DNA of 64,000 nt from Rehmannia glutinosa. Its lineage: Eukaryota; Streptophyta; Magnoliopsida; Lamiales; Orobanchaceae. The stretch is taken from the NCBI GenBank assembly GCA_016081115.2, contig JABTTQ020000074.1:186001-250000 (forward strand), read 5' to 3'. The notes below the pieces were generated by a model that saw only the letters and a program-made list of their open reading frames with translations, was not told the origin of the DNA and did no database searches. Both the position numbers and the translations under genes were made by a program. This document shows positions 36,172 through 46,257 of the stretch, piece by piece (positions within the stretch are counted from its first letter, which is position 1; each line of letters starts with the position of its first letter).

Positions 36172-38129
36172 TGTAGCGCCCTTTCTAGCTTATTTTAATT
36201 TTAATGAGAAAATTACAAATAAATAAAAATAACATAAAGATTGCTTAAAATTACGGAATAGTAAAAACTTTTACTTCGTTCAAAAAGTTTGCAGCGGAAT
36301 AAATACTAATAATTACTAGTCCAAAACATTCGTGCGGAAAACACAATCACATTCAACGTTTAATTAACTACAAAGTCAAACTTTAAAAATAAAAGATTTT
36401 CATTAACATGGGTTCTTCGAGTCACTGCGCACGGCCATCTCTTTCCTCTTCTGCATTCTCATCTGAAAAATATTCAACATACGTGGAATGAGCTAAAGGA
36501 GCTCAACAAGTAACCTCATGCATGAATGTATGCCTAATGCAATATCTTTAACTTTTATAACTTAAAAAGACTTTACGTTTTCCTTGCTTAAAAACCTTTC
36601 TTTCATAACTTTCTTTCGCATAAAACTTTGTCTTCCGTTACCTTGAAACATTCTTAGGATGCGAGCTCACTTGGTAACACATTGTTCTAATCAGAGTCGT
36701 AGTGGGCCTTGTTATTTGGAACCCGTGATTTTGCCCGAAGGCCCATTTCCATTCATTTTGCCCGAAGGCCCATTTTCATTCTTTTGCCCGAAGGCCCTTT
36801 TCCTTAAACATTAACATTACATGGTCGGAACGCCGGTCCCCCGCGCCCATTTCCCACTCACTCTAGCATCATAGAACAATGTGCACCCATTTCTTTGAAA
36901 AAACATTATACTTTATGACTTGACTTTACTTAATATTTGGATGCTCGTGAAATGCTATGAACATACATTAACAATGATGCATGAACCTAAGTGATGCAAC
37001 ATATCATTAAATATGAGAATAAACATAAACACATATCATAATAATTAAATCACATTAGTTGAGACAAATTCAAGAACAAACCATGCATTCAACTTATTAG
37101 GGAAAACCCTATGTTCAATCATTTAGGAATAACCCTACATTCAATTAATTAGGGATAAACCCTATGTCCCAACTAATTATTGAATATCCTACTTCCAATT
37201 AATTAGGGATAAACTCTATGTTCAACTAATTAGGGAAAACCTTATATTTAATTAGTGAACTATAGATTCAAATATACTAGGGAAAAGTCATACGTTCGCT
37301 TAGTTAGAGGAATACACTACATTCATTTAATTAAGAAAAATCTCTACATTTAATAATTCAAAACTATTTAGGGTAAACCCTACATTCAATTAGTAAGGGA
37401 AAAACTCTTCATTCAACTCATTAAGGGAAACCCTATATGCAATTAGTCAAAGGAAACCCCTACATTCAATTAGTCAAGGGTTTACCCTACATTCAATTAG
37501 TTAGGAAAAAAGTCTATATTCAATTAGTTAAGGGAAAACTCTACATTCAATTAGTTAAGGGAAAACCTTAAATTCAATTATTCAAGGGAAGACACTATAT
37601 TCAATTAGTCAAGGAAAAATCCCTACATTCAAAAACTCTATATTCAATTAATCAGTTTAGCTAAACTGTATTATATAAATTTAGAAATTTGTAATATATA
37701 CATATATATACACTTACGCACTAATTAGATAAAGAATAGAATATTCATTACTTGACAAATTTACTCAAGCATGTTAATATTTCAGTACTTTACTAGCAAT
37801 TGTTAAAAGATGAACTTATATTAATGACGTGTTTCTTACTTTAAAAGAAGAAGAGTCATCTACATGTTATAAGAAGTCTGTCGGCGCGCATAAAATTACA
37901 TCCCTTCCAAACAAATATTAACGGTCGTATAATGCTATCAACACGACAACACCGAAGATAATTGTTCCAATATTACCCATAAATTCATATAATTTAAGCG
38001 ATAAGGCTTTCAGTTAAACATAACTATAATTTAAATCCTAAATTCTACGTGAAATCTAAAGAGATTACTTGCATGTTCAACTTAGGGATAGAAAAATTAA
38101 TCGCGTCGGGGAAGTCACTTTTCTTTCTT

Positions 38130-38177
<48 letters not shown>

Positions 38178-38555
38178 GGACGATCACTCTGCTCCCTCTG
38201 CGTCTCATCTATCGTGTATTATGATTCCTCCATGTGTGTTTTGCGTGTCTTATATCTGTATTTTAACATACTTCTAATTGGGCTAGGTTTAGGGTACATT
38301 GGCCAGTAATCAACTACAAATAATGTGGGCCTGATTTAATACTCTAACTAATTAAAAGTCCAATTATTCAATATAAAGGCCCAAATTAAGTAATCACTGT
38401 CCAATTAAAAGACACATTTATTATCCGTAAGTTAACAAATTAACTATGTAGCAAAATCCTTAATACATTTCCAATTCTCCATTATTATTCCGTTAAATAA
38501 ACTAATAATATAATAATAAAATTCTTGTTAAGGCATAAAAATCCGGGTCGTTACA
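36172..38555 (-). repeat. Array LTR D, 2384 bp
   Basis: A full-length copy; in minus orientation the 5' outermost LTR. It has an expanded CT run (38134-38175). It abuts ULP pseudogene sequence at 38556. The ORF 38049-38309 is carried by the CT run and is not a gene. Confidence 0.9.
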
Positions 38556-38583
38556 ACGCGGTCTACATTCTGTCATAAAATCA
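38556..38583 (-). pseudogene. ULP pseudogene, start of the conserved N-terminal exon
   Basis: On the minus strand the 28 bases read DFMTECRPR, and a good acceptor (TTTTTTATGCATTTTTGTAG) precedes them, with the AG at 38584-38585. Joined to 26291 the frame continues without a shift into HGLCEF. The following 38584-38649 is inferred intron with GTACTAATACTTTATAGTG-type repeats. Confidence 0.6.
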
Positions 38584-38649
38584 CTACAAAAATGCATAAA
38601 AAATAGGGTCAGTACTAATACTTTATAGTGCACAAACTAATATTATTAA

Positions 38650-40198
38650 TGTTGGGAAATTTATTGTTTAGATTTTGATGAATGTCATGTAAAACTTAGA
38701 ATAGGAAGTTGGCACCCCAATTTTTGTTGTAAAGCGCATTGTAATAAATAGGTGGTCAAGCTTAGTTAAGTCGCCTATGCCCAAACATGCAAGAAGACAA
38801 TTTGGAGACTAGAAGGAAGACTCTTGCAAAGACAGTTGAGTATGGCAAAGAAGAGAAGACGGGAACTCTATGAAGGAGCGGTGAGATGCGGTGAGTGGAG
38901 TATCGATCAAGTCAACTAAAGAAAAGCCAAGTCTCAAGTTGAGGTGTGAAGAGTCATCCATGATTGGAAGTCGACTCTAAGTCACCTGGGGAAAGCAAGG
39001 AAATGCGGTCAAGTCGAGATAATCGAAAAAGATCCGTTGTACGTAAATCAAGAGAATTACTTAAACAAGTAATATCTCCATGCTACCTTTCTCGAAGTGC
39101 TCGGTCGAAGCGTGCAAAAGGAATAAACCAATGGGAAGCACTACACCGTGTCGAACTCGAAAAGGTGAAGAACAATTCATACGAGGAAATGGCAATTCCA
39201 AGGATCGCAACAAGACAAGCCAACGACCACAAGTGACTTTCAAAAATAAGCCTATCTCTTCAACGGGCGATTTTTGAAAGATCACTATAAAAGGCCGAGG
39301 AATGACTACGAGAGAAGGTGACTGAACCACAAACATTCAAGCAATTATTAGAATCAGTAATGAAATATTCTCAAGTTATTAAACGCTCAATCCTCAAGCC
39401 TACACTACGAAGAACATCAATCCAACACTCTTTGTGAAGGAAAGATAACTTCAATCAGTTGAAGAGGAAATCATTGAAGAATCAAGGGGTCTACATTCCA
39501 CGAAGGATCGTGTAGGAAGGTTCAAGGTTGAACCAAGTCTTGAGCTTTTGGAGGGTTTCGTGATCAAATCCAAAGAGCTTGAGCAAGTGGGGTAGTAGCA
39601 AGGCAGCCTGCCCCTGTGAAGAAGGCCGAGTCGCACGAGAAGCCCGGTGAGTGATCAAGGCGTCTCAGACCGAGTCCCAAAGGATCAAGTCAATTTGTGT
39701 GATCAAGACATGTATCCGGGACTTTACCACTTTGTATCTTGATCAATACCTAGTGGATTCCTCCGGGAGTTGGAGAAAGAGGAGTAGAAGAATTACCCCA
39801 TCTTGAACCTCTATAAAAATCTTATTGTGTCATTTACATTTCAAAGACTTTAATTCCGCATCATATTTGTTTAATTCACGACATATTTTCTATCCATTAG
39901 ATAACCTCTAAGTACTAAATCAAGCTCTAAATCTCTACTTAACCAAACTTAAGGGTGTTAAGTCTTCCAATGAAAAACAAACCACGAGTTGAGTTAATTT
40001 AGACTTAACAACTAAGTTATTCCATCAAACTCGGTTGAGTCTCTTGAGAGATTAACTCTTGATTAACTAAATTGGTTGTCCACCAAGGACAAATTTGTGT
40101 AGTATCAACTCGAATTTTTAAAAGGACTAAATCAAAAATTTGGTAAGGTTTATTCAACCCCCTTCTAAACCTTACACTTACACCCCTTGGGACCTACA
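38650..40198 (+). repeat. C2 5' LTR, 1549 bp
   Basis: It begins TGTTGGGAAATTT and ends GGGACCTACA. A TATA box, TATAAAAGG, lies at 39286-39294. It matches 51049-52594 throughout; the differences are mostly small insertions and deletions. Short ORFs near 38964-39336 are shared by both LTRs and are not genes. Confidence 0.9.
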
Positions 40199-40214
40199 AG
40201 TTGTATCGGAGCGG
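40199..40214 (+). other. C2 primer-binding site, tRNA-Met type, imperfect
   Basis: AGTTGTATCGGAGCGG follows the LTR. It resembles TGGTATC(A/G)GAGC; the second G is T here, whereas the extra copy at 52597 reads TGGTATCGAGCGG. Confidence 0.7.
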
Positions 40215-40325
40215 TTGGTTCATTGAGCCTTCCGCACCAGTTCTTGAACTAGATCTCCAAACTTTTCAAAGTCCGCTTTAGTACTTAAACTTTCAAAACT
40301 CTTTTTATCATTAAAATTTATTATC

Positions 40326-42680
40326 ATGGAAGCAAATTTGACACGCATCCCTATGTTCACAATTGAAGAATTTGATGATTGGAAAATTCGTATGCGAGGC
40401 TCATCTATCAAAGCATTACATGATGAGATGTCGATAGTGATAGAGGATGGGCCACTGCAAATCTTAAAGGTGACACATTTGTATGAAGAAGCGCGGTGAA
40501 GGTGAAGAGGATGTTGCTCCCCGGACCGGCCATGGTTGAAAAACCAAGAACCGAATGGACAAATGATGACGAGAAAAAGATACAACCTGGACAATGTAGC
40601 CAAGGACATCCTTTACAAAACCTTGGACAAAGCCATGTTCAATAAAGTCAAATCATGCAAAACGGCTAAAGAAATGGGACAAGCTAACATTGATTTGTGA
40701 AGGCTCGAGCAAATCAAAGAAAACAAATTATCGGTGGCTATACGTAAATTTGAGAACTTCAAAATGATCTCAAGAGAAAACCTGGATCAACTGGATGCTC
40801 GGTTCACGTAAATCACCAACGAGCTATCCGCACTTGGAAAGGAATATACACAAAAGGAAATGTGTATGAAGATTCTAAAAAGTCTTCCGGTGAATGGGAA
40901 ATGAAAGTCATGGCACTAAGACATTCCATGGACCTATCAAAGACATCAACCATGAACTATTCTCGGACCTCAAAGCCTACGAGTTTGGTGAGAAGAAAAG
41001 ACCAGGAAGAGACAGTTGTACCCAAAACAATTTGCTCTAATTGTTAAAGATGAGAAGAGAGCCGAGGTCAAAGAAGTCATTGACCCGGAAGAAATAGCCC
41101 TACTAGTAAAAAGGTTCAACAAGTTCTTCAATAAGAACTACAAGAGAGGCAAGGGCGAATCCTCCGAAGACACTCAACTCCTCCAAATCAAGGGAAGATA
41201 GGCCAACCAAGAGAACAGATCATCAAAAAGTGAATATCAAAGGGCTGACAATCGAGGTTGGAAAGAGTTGATCAAAAGGTAGAATATCTATCTTTGAATC
41301 GTAGGCAACAGGTCACTATGCCATTGATCGCCCATATCCTCGTAGTCAACAAATACAAGAATGAAGAAGAAAGAAAGGTCTTGAGAGAAAGAAGACAAGA
41401 AAAGAAAAAGGCAATGTTGGTGCGAGAAAATCTGCCGAGTCAAAAGACACGGTGATTGAGAGATGATGAAGCCGACTACTCAAGTGACTCGAAGAAGAAG
41501 CCCGATCCGTTTGATGGCCAAGGAACAAGATCAACTCGACCAAGAAGATGAGGTAAACTCCAACTCAACAAACTCGATTCGATGATAGTGACGTGACACA
41601 CACACCTCATCACCCACTAATCTTTATGACTCATTAGGCAAAATGATGAAAGATTTTGAACACATTAAATCCTCACACACACGACTAAATGAGGAAAACA
41701 AATTGACTACTCAAGAGCCAAAACTCACGGTGACTGAGTACTCTAAGTCAAATAGGCGATGAGAATGAAAGTTTAAAGGTGAAAAGCCAAGCTAATAAGC
41801 AGTAAATTGCCGCCATAGAAAAGAGGGAGAATGACCTCAAAAAGGTTATTGCCTCATTCACTAAGGCATCTAAATCATTGGATGATCTTATTATGAGTCA
41901 AAAAGAATGTGGAGACAAGACAGGCTTAGGATTTAACTCCTCTCGTGATATGTCAAACTTCAAGAGTAATTTTGGAAAAAGGATCTTCAAGCAATGAAGA
42001 GTCTAAAAATCCAAAACTCTAAATGTTGCACACACATTCACTCTAAAGCACAATTACAAGCAAACGGCCTTGGTTATAAAGGAAAAGGAAATGACCCGAG
42101 TTGAGTGTCTTTGAAAGGGCGGTGAGAAGAGATTCACCGAGTTCCTCAAAGCAAACTCCAAAGCGAGAAAATACTCAGTAAAGAAGAAGCGAGCTACCAA
42201 AAACCCCAGAAAATCTATAAAAGAAATACATATGATGGGAATGGTAGAAAATATCCAAGCCAAGTGATTGGAATGATGTGAACTATCAAAGATAGACTTA
42301 TGGAATATAAGCCCAAATGGCAAAGGCCAGAACTCAAGAAAGGCCATTCCATAAGTATAAGAGCTTTCATCAAAGACACATATGCACCTAGGCACTACAC
42401 TCAAAGACACCACAATTACCCAAAGAAGGGGATTGCCAAAACACATATACAGCATACGAGAAAAGAGATTTGTATGAACCTAGAATCTCCAAGCAATTTG
42501 CCAAGATTAATTATGATTATGGAATCGATAGATGGCAACCCCTAGAGTCAAATCATTTGGCTATAAGTTGGTTGGATCATCTTACAATTCTAACCCCTCA
42601 GGACCCAGGAGACAAGTATGGGTACCTAAAACTTAATTTCATTGATTGCGGGTTCAAGGAGCAGTGAGTGTCAAGGAACC
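40326..42680 (+). pseudogene. C2 gag, broken
   Basis: Start ATG 40326 gives MEANLTRIPMFTIEEFDDWK and then IRMRGSSIKALHDEMSIVIE, the N-terminus of Copia gag (DUF4219/UBN2 type). Further parts: AKDILYKTLDKAMFNKVKSC (40597-40656), ENKLSVAIRKFENFKMI (40720-40770), VKRFNKFFNKNYKRGKG (41106-41156) and, close to the gag-pol boundary, DKTGLGFNSS (41914-41943). TGA at 40698-40700 and many frame changes interrupt it. I cannot find an intact zinc knuckle; the expected position near 41220-41300 is scrambled. Confidence 0.75.
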
Positions 42681-45600
42681 TGGTATATGGATAGTGGTTG
42701 TTCGGACATATGACAGAAATAAGAAAAATCTGTCAAAATTCAATGAAGTTAAAGGAGCAAAAGTCATATTTGGAGGAAATGAAGCTCAGGAGAAATAAGA
42801 GGCATTGGATCCATCAAGAGGAATGGATTAGAAATCACAGATGTTGCATATGTTGAAGGACTCAACTTCAACTTGCTAAGCATCGACCAACTCGTGACAA
42901 GGGCTATAATGTTGGATTTAACATGGGTATATGCCAAATCAAGGAGGTGAATCGAATGAAGTTGTGTTGCAAGGATGCGATGACAAAAGAACATATATGT
43001 AGTAGATTGGTCAACCGCTACACCCAAAGACTTTTTACTCTACTAACATATATGTGATGCATGTCAAGGGAAACAAATCAAATCATCATTCAAAGAAAAA
43101 ACATGCCCATCTTCAACAAGAATATTGACGATGTCGAAGGAGAACAAATCAAATATCAAAGAAAAAAACATGCCCATCTTACATATGGATCTATTTGGCC
43201 CAGTGGAACTAGCTAGCATAAGTGGAAAGAAATACACCTTGGTGATAGTAGATGACTACTCAAGATATACATGGACAATATTCATGTGTAAGAAGAAAAA
43301 AACTCTACGTAAAACTACCACACGGTGATGAAGAGGATTCAAAATGAGAAGAGCCAAACCATTATCAAAATAAGATCGGGGAGGAGGAACCGAGTTTGTC
43401 AATGGAATAATAACTCGATATTGTATTGAGAATGGTATTGGTCATGAACTATCTGCATGACAAGGACTCCACGTGAGAATGGAGTTGCGAGAAAGAAGGA
43501 ATAGAACTCTCAAAGAAGCGGCAAGGACCATGTTAGTCACGGGGTTACAAAAAGATTTTGGTCAAGCAATCAACACGACTTGCTACACTCAAAACAGGAT
43601 GTATGATAAATAGACGGTGACAAAGACTCCTATGAGATTTGGGTGGAAGAAAACCAAATGTTGTATATTTTAGAATATTTGGATGTAAATGCTTCATCCA
43701 CAACAATGGCAAAGACAATCTAAAGGCCTTCGATGCTAAAGATGATGAAGGTATCTTCTTGGGATACTCTCGGTGAAAGCAAAGCTCTGAGTACTCAACA
43801 AAAGACTATGGTTGCGGAAGAATCCATTCATGTGGTATTCGATGAGCCAAATGTAAATGGAGAAGACATTGAAGAGTCAACCGATAAGTGAATCATCCAA
43901 CCATACGAAGAGTCCCTATGTTGAAGCCAATTTGGAATTATAAACTCGAGAAGAAGATGAGATAGTGAATCTCAAAAAGAGCTGGAAAATTTGCGGCTAA
44001 GTGACTACGAGAGAACTAATCAAAGCAACACATTTGCTAGACGATTGAATCCGACCAACTTACTCCAAGGCGATGTAAGATGGCCGAGAGACCATCCAAT
44101 TTAACTTGTCATTGGAGATATAAGAGAAGGTGTCAAAACAAGATCGAACTCAACAAGAAGCTATGTTCACATGCTTTATCTCGCAAATAGAGCCCAAAGA
44201 TGTGTTACAAGCATTGGATGACACACATTGATTCAAGCTATGCAAGAAGAGTGAATTAGTTTGAAAGAAATAAAATATGGGAATTAGTTCAAAGACCCAC
44301 CCATCAAAATGTTATTGGTACTAAATGGGTGTTCGAAACAAGATGAACGAGGAAGGTTACGTGGTAAGAAACAAAGCAAGACTAGTAGCCAAAGGATATT
44401 GCCAAGAAGAAGGAATAGATTTTGATGAAACATTTGCTCCTGTAGCAAGATTGGAAGCTATAAGGATGTTTCTTGCCTATGCGACTCACAAGAATTTTCT
44501 TGTATATCGATGGATGGATGTAAAAAGCGCATTCCTAAATGGTTTATTGGAATAAGAAATGTATGTTGAACAACCTCCAGGATTTGAGTAGAAGACTCTT
44601 GGAGATAAGGTATACAAACTCAAGAAAGCTCGTATGGATTGAAACAGGCACCCGAGCATGGTATGACACTTTGTCACAATTCCTAAGCGAGAATGGATTC
44701 ACAAAAGGAAAAGTAGATAGAACACTTTTTTTAATTCAAGACAAGAAGAGTATCTTGCTTTTTCAAATATACGTGGATGACATCATTTTTGGATCACAAA
44801 CAAAGAGCTATGTGAAAAATTTTCAAACCTCATGCAAAGTAAATTTGAAATGAGCATGATGGGAGAGTCGACATTCTTCCTTGGACCAAGTGAAACAATC
44901 GAAGGATGGAACCTTCATAAGTCAAACAAAATACACCGAGAGATTTAATGAAGAAATTTGGTATGGAGGAGAAGTCTTACGTGAAAATACCAATGAATAC
45001 ATCGATCAAAATGGACATGGATGCGGATGGCAAGCACGTAGATCAAACAAGATACGAGCACTTATGGATCATTGCTCTATCTCACAAAGAAGCAGTCGGA
45101 CATCACCTTTCTTTGTAGGTGTATGTGCAAGATTTCAATTTGCTCCAAAAGAGAGCCATATGACAAAGGACTAAGAGAATATTGAGATACTTGAAAGGAA
45201 GCCAAGAAGTTGGCTTATGGTATCCAAAGGAAGGTGGATTCAAGCTAATTGGCTATTCGAGACTGACTATCTTTGGATGCGAGTTGACAGAAAAGAGCAC
45301 CTCAGGTAAATGTCAAATCTTTGGGAAATAGGTGATTTCCTGGTTTAGCAAGAAGCAAAATTCAATAGCCGCCTCAAATGGTGACGAGAATACATAGATG
45401 CGGGCATTGTTGTGCCCAAATCCTATGGATGAGACAACGGAGAGACTATGAAGTTGAGGAAAAAGAAATTCCAATCATGTGTGATAACACAAGTGCAATT
45501 GCAATCACTCAAACTCTGTGTTGCACTCAAGAACAAAGCATATCGATGTCGATATCACTTCATAAGAGATCATGTTGAAAAGAAGGACATCATCTTGGAA

Positions 45601-45704
45601 TATATCTCAACCGATAAACAATTACCGACATCTTCACAAAACCATTATGTGAGTCAAGATTTGAAGAACTCAAGCATGAGTTAGGGTTAATTGAGGTGAG
45701 GTGA
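42681..45704 (+). pseudogene. C2 pol: protease, integrase, RT, RNase H; broken
   Basis: Protease active site WYMDSGCS lies at 42681-42704. GAG-pre-integrase remnants follow near 42840-42900 (VAYVEGL-type, LLSID). The integrase core starts with HMDLFGPVELASISGKKYT (first Asp codon 43188-43190) and DDYSRYTWTIF. RT begins near 44280 with NVIGTKWVF, RNKARLVAKGYCQEEGIDFD and LAYATHKNFLVYRWMDVKSA, and the catalytic YVDD sits at 44770-44781. RNase H remains near 45240-45640 (MCDNTSAIAI). The frame closes with LKHELGLIEVR and TGA 45702-45704. Many stops and frameshifts, plus a ~68 bp local duplication at 43073-43180, rule out function. Confidence 0.85.
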
Positions 45705-46257
45705 CACTCGGAAGAATCAAAGAAAAGAAATGGAACACAAAAAAAAAAAGGGAAAAAGAGTGAACTCACAAATCGGCTAAGTAAATCACCAGATCGGAAA
45801 AGACAACTATACCAAGTCGGTGACAAATTTGAGTCACAAAGAGAATCGTGAGAAGAAGAGTTAAACTAAGGGTAAAAGTTGAGTCATTTATGAGCAAAGT
45901 GACAAAAATGCGATCGTTTTGACTAAGCGGGAATGTTTTTAAGAATTACGTCAAAGCATAATTATGACGTGTACAGCAAAAAGCCGCACACCAAGCTTAT
46001 GATTGGATATAAACGCGCTTTTGCATTAAACACGAGACATTAAATGCTAAATCGGCGTGCAAAATCCAAGCCGTTGATTTCGATTACATTTCAAAACCCA
46101 CCCACACGTCCTTTCATAAACCATACTTAAGCTTTCATTCTTCTCTCTCTCATATTACCAAAACCATTCATTTCTTTCGAAGCAAAGGTAAAACTCTCTC
46201 AAAACCCTATCTATCTTCAAATCAACCTCTAAGTTTTCTTCGGTGAAATCCTAAAAA
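45705..46257. other. C2 spacer between pol and the third ORF
   Basis: Noncoding sequence with a poly-A run near 45739. From 46090 it becomes pyrimidine-rich and resembles a 5' untranslated leader (TTCTCTCTCTCATATTACC), with AGGTAAAACTCTCTC at 46187 as a possible splice donor and the ATG of the third ORF at 46258. In SIRE-like elements the third ORF is thought to be expressed separately; a spliced or internal promoter is possible here. Confidence 0.4.

Larger units (their letters stand above)
26292..38555 (-). mobile_element. Head-to-tail array of four LTRs with three gag-pol-less internal regions
   Basis: Four LTR copies (26292-30241, 30649-33013, 33422-35763, 36172-38555) alternate with three nearly identical 407-408 bp internal regions. 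Each internal region keeps only a PPT, the TTTCGAGGACGAAA end of pol, a short spacer and a PBS, all on the minus strand. In minus orientation each LTR starts TGTAACGACC and ends GGGCGCTACA. There is no gag or pol. The outer flanks, CCATG on the left and ACGCG on the right, do not match. The array looks like a multimer of a nonautonomous, internally deleted chromovirus made by unequal recombination between LTRs or internal regions. Confidence 0.88.

Noticed and set aside
38049..38309. ORF with a Leu/Ser-rich signal-like stretch
   Set aside because: The Ser-Leu run is the translated CT microsatellite in LTR D; equivalent ORFs break in the other LTRs as the run length changes.
26292..38555. A CRISPR-like or satellite array, because of the regular 2.7 kb repeat period
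   Set aside because: Each period resolves into LTR, PPT and PBS with TG...CA ends, which is retrotransposon structure.
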